Shown here: positions 1 to 13,974 of the stretch, piece after piece
How positions within the stretch are numbered: position 1 is the first letter of the stretch
How the letters are laid out: each line of letters begins with the position of its first letter
Assembly (NCBI RefSeq): GCF_021018895.1
Contig: NC_079386.1
Location: forward strand, 7,058,835 to 7,122,834
DNA length: 64,000 bases
Direction: 5' to 3'
From: Seriola aureovittata
Lineage: Eukaryota; Chordata; Actinopteri; Carangiformes; Carangidae
Program-made: the position numbers and the translations under genes
The notes under the pieces: generated by a model
Told to the model about the DNA's origin: nothing
Databases searched by the model: none
Seen by the model: only the letters and a program-made list of their open reading frames with translations

Positions 1-879
1 AGTAGAGAGGGGCAGAAAGGGCAAGGTGAAGGGGAAATTGAGGCAAAGGACAAGGAGACTGCTAGAACTCACCAAAAGGCGGTGGATGGGAGAAGCAGTG
101 AGGGAAGGAGTTAGATGACAGAGGATTAAGAGGGAAGAAGCAGCACCTGAGGAGACGGTCATAATGTTGAGGAAATAGATAAAGATGAGTTTAAAAGTGG
201 AGATGGGTAAAGGGCAGACTGAGGAAGATGAATACTTAACAAAACAGATGTCCTTAGATAACAAGATTACCCCTGCTTTTGTCACTACTGGATTATGTCT
301 GTCCCCATGGAAGACCTTGAAATGTACTTTTTTTTTATGCAGGTATTTAAATGATCAGTTTTCAGTGATTTTTGCAACTGTTTCATAATATGCCACTTTA
401 ATGGAGTATTGAATGCATTTTAACGTGGTCAGAATACACACACAAGTAGCACACTATGTTTGGAAGGAGCTGCACAGGTTTGCTGCTGTCTGGTAAACAT
501 TTGTATACTGAACAGAGCTTGGTCTTGTCATGTTTTTTTGTCAGCTATCACCATCCACCTCCCTGCCTCACTCCACAGTCCTCTACAGATTCCACAACAT
601 ACTTTGTAGCAAAACACATGAGTTGTTTTAAAAGTAATCTTATGAAAATAGATCTTGGGGCTGATATTTTGACTTAAAGCCTCAGTTAATTTCTTGGTTG
701 AGGTAAAACAGAAGCAGTTTCCTGCCTATGAACTTTGCTCTCTCTCTGCTTCTCCCAGTTGCTCAGTCCCACTGGGTTCACTGATTTAATGAAGGGGATG
801 GGAAGCTGTTTAACAGCTTGTAGAAACATTTTCCCCAAGAATCAGGTGAATGTGCATTGCATCGATCCCACTCATATCC

Positions 880-1235
880 CTTACCTCCTCTCATATAGCT
901 GCTTTCTGTTTCTGTCCTTTTGATTCTTACTTGACCATTGCTTATCATACCTCAGTTCTTACTTTCCGTTTTTATGTTTCCTCTCCTACTTATAATTTGC
1001 ATTCCTCCTTCCCCTCCCCTGATGCTCACTCCTTTTAGTCTCTCTCACTCTCCCTCCACCTCACACGTCTGCTACTTTACCTGCCACTATTTGTGCTTGA
1101 CTAGGCTACATTGCACTCTGCTTCTGTCTTCTTTGCGAATTCCCCTTACACCTCCTTTTCCCTCCCTCAACTTTGCTCTGTTTTTCTGTCTTTCTGTCAT
1201 GTATTTTTTAATGCCTTTGAGACCCACAAGTCTTT
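880..1235 (+). repeat. Pyrimidine-rich block, followed by a purine block at 1287-1340
   Basis: C/T-rich simple sequence of the CTCTCC/TTCC type. About 50 bases later the same strand turns into GAGGGAGGAGAG-type purines. Confidence 0.75.
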
Positions 1236-3669
1236 GCCAGTTCAGCTTGGCTCTACAATAAAACAGTTGAACTATGTATGTATACAGAGGGAGGAGAGAG
1301 GAGGAGAAAAGGTGAGAGTGGAGGGAGAAAAGCGATAAGGTGATGGATACAGGTTCAGGCTTTGGGGGGATGGAAATTCCTCATTTGGTAATGGTTGGGT
1401 GTTTGGACTGAGAAAACGGAAGAAAATATAATGATTGAATTAAAAATATGATGCAAACCAAAAGACATAAAACAACTAGCATCAGACTACTATCCAGCAT
1501 AAATCTGGCTTGTTCTCAGGGGCAATATTCCAAGACTTTTTTCCACATTGTGCAGCTTCAGCTTCATTCACAACACTTGCATATGGTCACTGCTGTTTTC
1601 TGCTAAATATAACAGCAATCCATCTTCATAAGAGCCTGGATTTAAATGGCGGAAAAATGCAAATCACATGTATTGGCCTAATTTATAATGGCCGGACTAA
1701 TTCATGCAGTGACTCATCAAAGAACAATAGCAAAAAGCCCCAGTGTCAGTACCTGTACTTGGCACCTTTTACCACTGATTATCAAGATTAGCATTTAGAA
1801 AAACCTGCAACTCTTGTATGTTTGGTCCTGAGTTGATGCTCATATATAACACACACAACACAGCAAAGTGAAGCATGTGAAATACATTTCTCATGCAATG
1901 AAATAAATGAGACAGATTTAATTATTTTGCGACTGTTTATTGCTTTTTCAATATGATGGATTGCTTTTTGATCATGATGCAGGAATTGGAGAAGATTTTT
2001 AATTAGAGTAGTGAGTCATTTTTGAACATCATCAAACCAGCTGCCACACATTCACCTCATACATATTCCTCATCTAATGTTTCAATTCTGTCCTATTGTT
2101 TAGTTTAGGAAGCAGTATACCACCTCCTTTTCCTCCTGTATTATTAGTTATTACATGTAGCACAACCACAGCTTGTTTTGTCATTTGATTTCATTGTATT
2201 GTTGTGGTTATTTGTAGCTTGGTTTCAACCACATGAGTGACAAACTTAACAACTTTCTGTTGTGGAGACAGATTGCTACTTGTAGCAATAGTCTTTGAGA
2301 ATATGCAAAGTTTGATTGGAAAATAATTATACTGGAGCCTTAACAGTTTACAAGTAACAGCTAAAACACCTATTCAGTGATATTCATGGAAATGTTAAAG
2401 ATGCTGTTGTACATTAGTGCTCCTCATGCAAAGTAATAGCACCACTGCACTGGCAACTGAAAGCCCATATTTTACAAAAATGGGATCATTTTTTTACTGT
2501 GTAGGTGAAGCCAAGTGAGAGTTTTCAGATATTCAGGTGAAAAATGGCATAGGGACTGATCAAAATGTGAATTGGGGTCAATGGTCAAGTAATCAAGTGT
2601 CTATATTTGTGTTTTGTTCATTTTCAGAGTAAAAGCATTGAGTCCACTCAACACATATGTTCTCAACTTGGCCTTAAATATAGCTACATGTATAATTTGA
2701 ATAATAATAGTGGGATCCATAATAAGCAAAATGGCAAATCGGTTGAAAATGAAGTAGGATGGAAGCTGGCAGAGATGCAGAGTGAGACTTAAGACTGTGC
2801 AACGAAGGAACGGAAGAGAGACAAGGAGGGAAGGAGCAGTGGAGGTGTAGTGACCTACTTAGCAAGAAACGGATGCTGTGTTTGGAATATACCGTACAGA
2901 GAGAGGAGGAAGAAAAGATGCATGGAGAGTCATGGCAGGGAGGGGAGGGGGGTGCAAAGAGCTGGAGACAGAAAAATGATTGGTCGTCAGCCATGTTGGA
3001 TTGCGTGGTTGCTGGTGAGAGAACACTGTGGTGTTGTGCTAGTTGTGCGTGTGTGCAAACATGAACAGAAATAGTATATGGACATCTAATCCACAGTCAG
3101 CACTCACTAGGACAGCATGTGTCTCATAGCCATTGGATAAAGGATGCACTATCCTTTGAGAAGTTAGAAAAACCCTTATTGGGACATGTCAGGTCCCTCC
3201 AGCTGAATTCTGTCTTCAGTGACTAGGTAACCCCCTGCACTGTACCAACATTTAGCACCTCCTGGGCTAGTCCTGTTCTCCCATATGAATAGCACACAGT
3301 ATGTCTAGTATGTTACTGTCACCAAATTGTCTTGTGAGGGTTTGTGTTTTATGTGCCATAAATAAATCATATTAGAAAAAAAAAAGATAACATGTTTCTT
3401 TTGCGTATTTAATTTTCTCCTTCCCATCTGTGAGTGTTTGTTGGTCTTCATCTAAATTCCACATTGTCATTCTGCCTGCTTCTCGAGCTCCTCAGTCCCC
3501 CTCCCCATCACCTCTTCCCTGCCTCTCTAATTGTATCACATTGGTATTACTTCTGCCTTCTTGAGCGAATGACAACATGTGTAGTCCCGCAGGCCAAAAC
3601 TGGCAGGTGTACGTTTCACTGACCACATGTCACTTCAACTCTGAGTGTTAATTTTCCTGTCTTCACTAA

Positions 3670-3673
<4 letters not shown>

Positions 3674-3739
<66 letters not shown>

Positions 3740-3799
3740 CTGAGTGTGTGTGTGTGTGACTGAGTGTGTGTGTGACTGTGTGTGTGTGACTGTGTGTGT
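3674..3799. repeat. (TG)n microsatellite, compound at its right end
   Basis: Pure TG from 3674 to 3738, then TG runs interrupted by GACTGAG and GACTG units up to 3799. The TGAC-type interruptions recur several times, as in an array decaying from one side. Confidence 0.97.
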
Positions 3800-6033
3800 A
3801 AGAGAGAATAAGATGGGGACTTGGAAAGATGGAGGGTGAGCTTAGGTGAAGTTACCTCATATTTCCCATAAAAGTTCTTGATTAAATGATTAATGTGCAG
3901 TGTATTCACGTGTGTAAGAATGCATCACTATCCTGCAGCAGCCTCCAGTCTTTTTGCATTGGGTTAATTGCATCTTTGATGTCAAACATTGTCCCCCATA
4001 TCTGAAAATGTATCATGACCTCCTGGTGCCTTTACTGCAGGACTATTGAATTTTAGATTGTAAAATATACATGAATAAGAGGGTGTTTTATTCTTTTTCT
4101 CTAGTTCCTGAGAAAAGTTTTAAAAATGATCTTTCTGCTGGACTCTGTGTTGGTAATTTTAATTTTAAAGTAGTTAAGTTTGAGATTAAAACCAGGGTAT
4201 TGCTCACAGCAAAGTCTGTTTGGTCTTGATTAACAGTTTTATTGATTAAAAGTTTTCCAGTTTTTTAGTTGCAAAATGTATATGTTTATTATAATTAAAT
4301 GCTCAAGTACAATCACTTTTTAATGGTGTTATGAAAGTAAGTTGGCTCTTAGGGTCAAACCATTAAGAAATGTGAGTTACAATTAAGGAGATATGGCATA
4401 AAAAAACATTTATTCTGTCTGCTGACCTGTAGCCCTGCGCTGTAGTGTATTTTGCTGTACTAGAATCCAATAACAACATCTCATTGATGTCAATTTTTAT
4501 TAAGCTAATGATTTTTCTGGTGATGACAATCATTCATATTCTAATTGTCAAACCCTGAATAATGCATTTCCTAATTTTCAGTTGTTTTAGCAGGTCTTTC
4601 TATTTTCAAGGTTATAGTCAAAATATTCTATTCATACATATGAATATAAGTTATTTATAGTTTTTATGAAGAGCAGATGAGACTTTGTGTTGTAATCCTT
4701 CCTTATGTAGCACAGTCATTATATAAATACCCTCATGTTTCACACATGAATATTGATCATGGAGGCTTGGATGTTGTACAAGTGGGCTGTTAATTAACCC
4801 AGGATCATTGCAGCTCTATTCAACATCAAAAGAAGGTTTCTAGCATCTCATGTACATATTTCACATTACATTGTATATAACGTGGTTAAGTAAAGCGTTT
4901 AGCTGACGCTGTTATTCTGAGCAGCTTGATACATGTGGTGTAACATACAAAACACGGTAGTTCAAAGAACTGAGGAGAAATGCTAATTTAAAAAAGAAGT
5001 TGGTGGAATTAGAGAGGAAGCACTTCTTGGGTAAAGTGAGGAATAGGTGTAGCCTCAAGAAATGTTTGGTGTTATCACAGGGAGGAAGATGGGGAGTGAC
5101 TTGGCAGCACTGATGAAATTTGAAAGATGGTTTGAACTTTTGGGTGAGCCAGAAGGGAGAGTGAGGAGTCTAGATGAGCCAGAGCAATGGCCAAGGCATC
5201 CGCTGCAGGGGAAAAAGTGCCAGGTGCCGAAAGAAATTATTTTGTAAAAAATGCATTCCTTTAATATTGCACTAGCAGTGAAAAGTGAGGCACACTGGTA
5301 GGAAATGCAAACAACTTTGCCTCTGATGTGTGACTTGGGGAGAAATGCTTGATCAGAGACACACGGTGGAAATTTGGGGACAGCTCACTTCCCAGTGTTT
5401 GACAGAGTTACTGAATGGAGATTTAATAAGACTAAGAGTATGCAGACACATCTGTGCTTCTGTGAAACTGTGATTTGGCTCTGCAGTGGTTAATAAAAAT
5501 GAGACTGTAAATTCCCCACACCAACATTGATAGAGACAGCATGACTCGGCTTTATTTGATGTTGTATCATACTACGCATACTGTATTGAAGTTTTGTTTG
5601 AATCGTCTAGCACACCTCAGGCTTACGGATTGCAGGTTGTTTGGAGCAGTGGACTTGTAAATATGAGTTAAGAGTTTTAAGAGCAGAGACAGATGGAGGT
5701 ACAGTCATGAAAGTCATAACTTGAGGTATTTTATTCTCATAGGCCATTGAAAAAGCTTTTCCATATTTAAACTTTAATACATAAAGTTTCTGTAAGACTT
5801 TCAGACCTTTCCTGTTCCTTGGGGGTTATTGTGTCATGACTCTGCTCGGACTCTATTTAAACTGTTGAGACATCACTAGTTGTCTTCTGAGCCATGTAGG
5901 TTCAGACATCTGGAACATGAGTGTAAGCTCATATCGTCCAGAAAGCTGTGAGTGGGATTTGTTTGTCTGCTCATCCATATCTAGACATCTTGTACATTCA
6001 AAGCACAAGTATGTGTGTCATCTTGAATCATCT

Positions 6034-6138
<105 letters not shown>

Positions 6139-6335
6139 TACAGCTGGAGGTCCATCCAAATGTGGACAAGTTGTATGTTAGATGTGTGTGTTTGCGTGTG
6201 AATATGTGTCTGTGTGTGTGTCTCCACCTATCCCACCTCCAAAGCCCCAAACAGCTTGTAGTGCCGTCACAGACACCTGGTTGCCACTGACTCTAATGGT
6301 TGCACTGATGTTTAATACTACATGAGTGTGTGTGT

Positions 6336-6356
6336 GGGTTTGGGTGTGGGTGTGGG
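6336..6356 (+). other. G-quadruplex motif (four GGG with three-base loops)
   Basis: Four GGG triplets are separated by TTT, TGT and TGT. This is a canonical quadruplex pattern on the PC sense strand. Confidence 0.75.
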
Positions 6357-6509
6357 TGGACAGGCAGCATCTGTGTCATGTAATTTTTTTGTTGTTGTTG
6401 TTTGGTGTATGTGTTTGTATCTCCGTTTAGTGTGTTAGACAAAACATGAACATTTTAGGCAAACCTTTTCTAGCAGCTAGACACTTACAGCTGTGAGTTT
6501 TTTTTTAAT

Positions 6510-6905
6510 ATGAGGAGGATGGAGGGGAGAAGAGGGGAGCAGATATGTAAGAAGGAAATACGAAGAGAATCTAATGAGAGAATATGTGATGGGAGGAGGA
6601 CAGGAAAGGGAGAGATTTGAGAAGGAAAGGGAAAGATTCAAGCGAAAGAGATGGCAGGTGAAGAACTAGGCAATGAGAGGGGAGGAATGGAGAGGAGACG
6701 TGAGAAAAAGACAGGAGTGCAGGGGAAATGAAAGGAGACGGAGCGAAAAAGCAGAAATGAAAGGAGAGCCAAGGAGAATATGAACGGAGAGGAAAATTAG
6801 AGTGTTCTGAGGAGGAGTGTAGGCAAGGCAGAATGAGCGATAATTGATTAGAAAATTCAGAGAGCGAGAAAAGGGAGAAAATGAAAAGGAGGAAAAACCC
6901 GGAGA
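6510..6905 (+). repeat. Purine-rich block
   Basis: Nearly 400 bases dominated by GGAGA, AGGAAA and GAGAGG words. It leaves an open frame on the minus strand (6571-6969) that is only Ser/Leu/Pro/Phe low complexity. Confidence 0.8.
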
Positions 6906-7199
6906 GCAGCAGAGATCCTCTATTGCTCATTAGGGTCATTATACCTCCGTCTGGAGCACACACACACACTTACACACACACTGAGAGGATTGAAAGGAGA
7001 AGCCAATTTAGTCGGGTATCAAAAAATGAGCCTTTTGATGAAAGGCAATGAGGGACTGAAAGGAGGGCTTGCATGTGTGCTGGAGTGGGTGTGTGTTCTG
7101 CAGTGTGTGTGTGTGCATGTGTACCCTTAGACTGTGAAAGTAGTTAACACTTGCTCGAAAATATGGTTTTATGAAGGACACATGCAAACATGCAAGTCA

Positions 7200-7482
7200 C
7201 ACAAGATGATGATTAGAGGGACACAGAGGCCAGAAGGAAAAGTAAACACTGAAAGTCAGCGAAAAAGGAAGGGAGGAAGGAGGGAAAAAGTTTAAATGAA
7301 GTAAGAATGAAAGGATAAATAAAGCCCAGGATGCCCTAGGGACTCGGGAGGAAGAGGTAGAGTGAGGTAGATAATGGTTTTGTGAGATGGAGAAAAACTG
7401 AAAAAAATAGAGCCTGTGTAGAGACAGGAAATGAAGGTGAAATTGAAAGGATGGGAGGAAAATTGAAATAGAAGGAGAAGGG
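7200..7482 (+). repeat. Purine-rich block
   Basis: AGGAAGGGAGGAAGGAGGG-type sequence. The minus-strand frame across it (7197-7631) is low complexity and not a gene. Confidence 0.75.
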
Positions 7483-9289
7483 TGGAGTGGTTGTATTTTG
7501 GATTCAGGTACTTGAGCGACAGTTGTGGGCTGCCAGGCGAGCTTTGGACAAGCATATGTCAAGTACAGACACATATAATAAAGGGTCAGCGAAGCCTGAA
7601 AGGTGGCAAAGACAGGGATGACATTGCTCAAGTGTTGGAGTCTGGATGTTTACTTGACTTCTGTATATACAGTATATGTGCATTTTCTTCAGTTAGTAGA
7701 TCTAGTCATGGTATAGCCATGGTTGTTTCAGGTTGGTTTTCCTTTCCACAATAAAACCCAGGACAGAAACTCATGCTAGCTAAAAAAGGGTTTAAAATTA
7801 TAACAAAATTGAATTCACATTGGTGTCCCTTCTATATATTAGTGAGGCTCTGTTAATGAAATCGGATTGGTCATGGCTTCCTTGTTTCCCGCTTTGGGAA
7901 TGACTTGTGGAGGGTTGGGGAAGACGGGCAATGACTTTTAATTAAAGCCAGACCAATATGCACGGCTGTCACCATATTGGTCACCAGTCAGAATGGTTGA
8001 AGATATTGGTCACCACTCACCAGACTAGCACAGCCATTAATTCACAGGGGAGGAACTGCTCAGGTATCTTGTAATGAAAGTGTGAGGAGGTCTTGGTAAC
8101 AATCCACAACAGGCATCGGTTCTCCAATCAATTTAATTGGTGTTCAATATTAAAGAAGATCAATGTAAAGCTCCCTTTGCTGATAACCAGCAGGGTCATT
8201 TGGGTGACCTTTTTGTGTCCTTAATAATCCAGTAGCAAAGGACAGATGATCAACTGTGGGCACTGAGTATGCAGATGTGCAGGGTTTATGGGTAGCTTAT
8301 AGATGTATATATTATGTGTATATATACTGTACATAAAATAATCCTTTAACTGAAGCCAGCCATCAAGGTTTTCTTTTTACATGCATTCATGAAAATTTAG
8401 TTAATATTGCACTGGTTTTCAAAGTGTCTCTTTTATTTATGACAATGTTTTAGTAAATGTGTGATGGTAAAAAGCAGAGTTCTTCTAAGACAACAGCCCG
8501 TTTCCATACTCCATTTTATCTGCTCGCTGAGCTGCATACAAACATATCTCCTTGTTACCCTCACACTGTAATACATTTCCTGTCTTATCCCATTGGAAAC
8601 TAGGATTTCATTCTGCCAGAAAAGAAGTTTGAATTCAAACTATCCAGGGATTTTTCAGCCTTGAAAAGGAGTTTCCACAGTTGGAGCCAGATAATATCTG
8701 ATGGTAATATGAATACTATGCACATCAGTCCCATTAAGTTCTCAGTGAAAAAATTGATTTAATCCCAGTTAAAATGAAATAGAAGATCATTTTCCTAATT
8801 GAAAATTGTGCGAAACATACTGGCTCAGGGGGCTTGCGACACCATACTCGGACCAGATTTTAATTCAGTGCGTTGCAGTTACATGATACAGACATGCATG
8901 CCTAGTCAACTGAGACAGCAAGACCTCCCAGTTTTGAAAGACATAAGTAACTCAATTCAGGAGATGGCATCGGTTTCTGTGTCAAATGATTAAGAAATTA
9001 TTTCAAGTAGGACTTTATTTCTGTTTGTCTTTGAGTTCCTCTTGTAGTGAGCCTCGCCAACCCAAAAACCTTTTCTTCGAAGGGAACAGAAAACTAATGC
9101 TCTTACAGGCTGTGAGAGGGAGGCTGTGATTTTTGGCTTCATGCAGATTACCTTTGTTAATACACCTTGGCATGTGAGAACGAAAAGCACAACAGCATAA
9201 AGTTTTCATGATTGAGCAGTTCTGATGCACTGCTTTTGAAACATCAGCTCGAGGTAGCCAAAAACAATTGGCATCAAACAAACTTTATC

Positions 9290-9510
9290 CTTTCCCTCTT
9301 CAGCTTTGTTCTCCTTGTCTCGTTTCTCTTCACTCTCACCTTCAACCGCTCTCCCTGCCATGATTCATCCACACTGCTCGAATTCAAACATTAACATGGC
9401 ACTTATATTCTCCCCTCTGCTCATCTCTGTGTGTTATTCTGTCTCTTTCCTTTATTACTCTCTTTACCTCTCCGTGCCTCTGCCTCGCCGTCTGCTCCTC
9501 TCCCTCTCTA
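9290..9510 (+). repeat. Pyrimidine-rich block
   Basis: CTCTTC and CTCCCT-rich simple sequence, followed by a purine-rich stretch at about 9675-9760. Confidence 0.7.
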
Positions 9511-10437
9511 ATTGGTATGCTATCAGTTGGAGCTCAGATATAGCTGTCACTTTCTGTCTCTCTGCTTCAGACACTGAGCTGGAACACAGTGTGTGTTGTC
9601 TCGCTGCTTCCTCTCCATACATTAGTTTCAAGTGTATGTGTGCCGTCTCTTTCAACTCGATACGTAAACAAAAGCTGACAAAAGGAGAGAAAATGAAACT
9701 ATAGCAGTAGGATGGAGTTCAGTGAAAGTCGGTGAAAGGTGAGGGAGGGCGATAAATGAGGCTTTGTGGAGGACGCTGTAAAGTGGGGATACAGAGTGAA
9801 GTGGGTAGAAATGAACTTAATTGTAAATGGCTCGGAGAGTGTCTTGGAGAGTTTTCAGTGTTATTACGAAAGCAAGCTAACTGTGAAATCTGGTCTTGGG
9901 TCCACTTAAGGAGCCTGAGCATTCGGGCCATTACCGTGTTACAGCTCCTAAATGGGTTTAATAAAGTAACAAGGATCTTGTTCAGTCATTGGTGGAAACC
10001 ACTTAAGACCCATAATCAAGGTAAATATTTTTGCTGCCTTAGTAAGCAAGCAGGCAGCACTGTACTGCAACATCTTTAAAAGTACATTTTAAATATCGAC
10101 AGAATACTGTTGAGTTTGGCGAGGCGGCGAGTCGTATGTCATCTAAACATTCAGTGATTGGTCCAGTAGAAATCTGACGGGGCTGAATCAATTTTCAACT
10201 GGATGTTTCCAGACTTAAATCTCACAGTGAAAACTGAGCTTGAGAGATGTGTCCTGGCTATTTGTGGGATGAACAATAAATTGGAACAAACACTGTGTCC
10301 TATCCCGAATGAATGAAAATAATGTAGGTCAACCAAGGAGAGAGTTTACTACCAAACAAGTTAAAGGTATGGTACAAAAAATGAATAAGATATTAAAGAT
10401 TAAACAAATCTGAAACCCACAGAAAATTACCGCACAG

Positions 10438-10645
10438 CTGCTGTTCCCTCGGCTCTGTTTGAAGTATATTAGTATCTTTCAGCTCATTGTTTTGGTTTTT
10501 ATGGCCAGCACAAAGTTAGCAACTCGGTGGTGCACAACAAAACAGCTAAAAGCGAATGGTGTACTTACATTAATAAACATGACTCCAAATGAATACTTCT
10601 TGTTTATTGCTCTGTCCCTGTTGGATGTAAAAATAGGCAATTATT
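10438..10645 (+). repeat. Dispersed teleost-type repeat, copy 1
   Basis: Contains AGCTCATTGTTTTGGTTT (10481-10498), then CAGCTAAAAGCGAATGG and ACTCCAAATGAAT. The same 18-base word recurs at 43263 and, with one mismatch, at 48041. The downstream order (GCTAAAAG, ACTTACATT, CTCCAAATGAAT, GTTGGATGT) resembles a repeat I recall from many fish genomes. Class unknown, probably a nonautonomous DNA element. Confidence 0.6.
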
Positions 10646-13600
10646 TGCTAATACATTTGTAGAGTAAAAGGTCGTATGTCAGCATCATTTTCACAGCTTC
10701 ATGTAAAAAAAATCAAATAAATAAAAATGCCAGAGCTTTAGTCAGCAGCATATATAAAAAGGCTAATTAAAATTTTATTCATCCAGAGTGTGAAAATTAG
10801 TAGTTTCTGTAGTTATACACTGAATGCTGTATGTAACCTGTCCTGTGAACGTGTGTCATTGTAGAAATTAAAGTAATGAATTATGTTAAAGCAGTACTTG
10901 AGCTCTTTGGATAAACACAGTGAAATGAAATCCCTCCCTTTTTACTCAAGAGAGCCACCCCTCCTGTTGAAATACAATTCACATCGGTGAGTGTGATCCC
11001 TATCTCCATGATAAATTGTAAGCCACTGTGACAAATGCACAAACATTTTTCTACTGCATTTCATAGGTCTAGTTATCTCCCAATTGGTGGATAAAACCTT
11101 TTTAGTGAAACCACTGATAGCACATCGTCCAAAAATATGTGGGCATCAGAAAAACACATTTTTTCTTTCCTAAAAATAAATGTTCAATGACACTTTGAGG
11201 ATATTTTTTATGTTTTCTTACCTTATTACACTTGTATGGCAACATAGCAACATGGTCAAGTGAAACAGAGTATATTAAGTTTTCATGCCTTTGGCTTCTT
11301 TGTTTTTGTTTTTTCGATTTTTCACTTTCCACCACACGCTCAGCAGGTTTTATGTGTTGGACCTCTGAAACCCATCCAGATCCCGATTTGATATTCTTGA
11401 AAATGCATGGGCTTCAGTGGGGAAATCCACTTGTTTATCTGAGTACCTGAAAAGATTTTTTTTAAGATCGCAATAGCAGGCCGGGCAGCGAGGATTTGTA
11501 ATGTTCCCATGGCAGAGCAGCACTCTTTCATACATTGTCAGAGAAATAAACCACTGACCTATGGTGCAGTGGAGGAGACCTTCAGAGTGATATACTTCAA
11601 GCATGGAGAAAAGGGGATCAGGTTGTAGACGGTGAGATGCTGACCAAAAAATAAGAAGCAGGACTTGCATTGGACTGTTAGAAATGAACCAAATCTAGAG
11701 TGAAAGGTGTGAACCACAGTGAAAAGACGGTGATAATTCTCCACTTGTACATTGTTGCATTGTAATGAATTTGAAATATCAATATGAGCTTGTGTAAATG
11801 TGTTTTTGTGTATGTATTGACAGAACTGGTTCAACATGAATCCACAACAAAACAATGGGGATGCTACTGGATTATTTGAGACAAAGACAGCAGTAAAAAA
11901 TGAATGCAGGACCAAATCAGTGAATTTAAATGTCAGCGAGGCCATTTCAATGCCTTTTTACTTAAATTATTAGTATCTGACTATCCAGGGAAGTGTGAGA
12001 GACTGAAGACAGAGAGATGATGACAAGGAGAGAGGAAAGTGGGGTTTTCTTGTTAGACAGTGCCCTGGGCTGAAAGAAGCTAACACATTGACTTCAATTA
12101 TTAACACGGCACTTGACTTTTCATTAAATCAGCCCGTACAGTATCTTTTTCTTCTCGCTCTGTCTCTTTCCGTCAACAAGATCTTTAGTGGCACTGCTTG
12201 AGTCCTTGTTGCGTTTGAGATGAAGGCACCACCTTGTTGCTGCGGGGTGTTGCTGTGACACCATTGGTCTTGTATATCTATATGTCTCGAAGCCAAAATT
12301 AATTTACTCAACATTAACAAACGCACATTCATAAAAGCACACCATAAAAGTGCATCATCACACATAACAGAAAAAAGTAAATATGGAAGTGCTTCCAAAC
12401 ATCGGTAAGTGAATAAAAATATTTTGTTTATTGGAATTAATTGTTGGAAATTCTCTCATCCAGTAGATCAAGTGAGATTCAATTTGACTAAAATACATTA
12501 ACACTATACAAGACATTTCAAATTGTGTATCAACAGTTTTAATAACCTCCTGGAATTAAATTTTAGGCGTTATTTTTTTATTTGTTTTTCTCTCCAAAAC
12601 AGCCTCTGTCTGAGTGGTTCCAATAACTGCAGCTCCACCATTCTTGTTTTGTTGGTTCCAGTCAACTTCACATCCCATATATATGTTTGTGTAGTAAAGT
12701 GTAACAACAAACATCTGTCTTGCTGCATGTTTGATTGGTCTCCTGACACGAGCGAGACAAGATTGTTTACAGTTAGGAATTCAATTTGGAACAAAATTGG
12801 CCCGTGTTTAAGGTCTCAAAATGTTTTCTGTGTGGATGTTTTTGTGTGCACATGTGTTTACATCTGCCTCCCTTGTCACTGGCCAATGCATCTTAAAGCA
12901 TGTGGAGTATATTCATGCAAATGCATGCACTATATTGTTGTTTGTCTGGCTTCAATTCACTGAGACTCTACAGCCTCACATCAGTCTTATGTTGGTGTTT
13001 CTGGCCTGTCATGGCAGATACTTACATGGCATGATCCTACTGCACATGTGAACTCAAACAAACCACTATAGTGCATTTCATCTCATTGCTGTCTATGTGT
13101 AACTGACATCCAGGTACATACAGCTATTAGGACCAGTTATTAGGATCCAGCTCTATTACAAATAGGTTTTTGTTAAACACTATGATAAAGCACACACACA
13201 GGAAACAGTGTTATTTTCCCAGTTTTACCCTTCTTCAAAATATTAACATATTTAAGACTTCCTATTTAAAAAAATATTAAATCTCACTTATTGTGGTTTG
13301 TTTCATCAGGAATTTCAAATGTAAAATTCTTGATACTTCTTATGTATATCCATTATCACAGAGCAGCTTGAACGATCAGATAAAAAAAAGAAACACATCT
13401 CACTCTCACACCTGGCAAAAATGCCAAACAGGAAACAACATAGAAATGTCACTGTCACTAATCATCTGGCCTTGCAACAGGAATGCAGCCACACACTTAC
13501 TGAATTACAAGCCCCCTGTACTGTGTTTTTTTTCCTAGTCACAAAAGTGGATGAGTAGCATGCAAACAATTTACTATTTAAAATATCATTCTGGCAGATG

Positions 13601-13929
13601 AGTTTACGCCACAAATAATTCTTCTCCAATTCTCTGTTTTTGACTGTCAGACTGTTGGTTTGTAGCATATAATCACAATATGTGCTGACAGCATCTTAAG
13701 CTTTACAGAAATGACCAATACACCCATCAGCTCAGTTTTTATGAGTTTGTTCAGTATGGATCGGCAGCCAATCATTTGATACATCTCTAGTCGGTGTGGA
13801 TGGAAAATCTGAGGCTGTTGAGTGCTGCAGATGGTTTCAAAACTTTACTGCAACTTCAAGATGACAACAAAAGCCAGGATGTCAGGGAACAGAAGAGCCT
13901 TTGAGCTACTCACTTTCACTTTTATCACT

Positions 13930-13974
13930 TTAAGTTGTTCTGGATAAACGCGTTAGCTTAATGCCTAAACTGTG
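13930..13974 (+). repeat. LINE/SINE-type 3' tail fragment
   Basis: TTAAGTTGTTCTGGATAAAC followed by GCGTTAGCTTAATGCC resembles the conserved fish L2-type tail of the form TGGATAAAAGCGTCTGCTAA. The 5' part of the element is not recognisable. Confidence 0.5.
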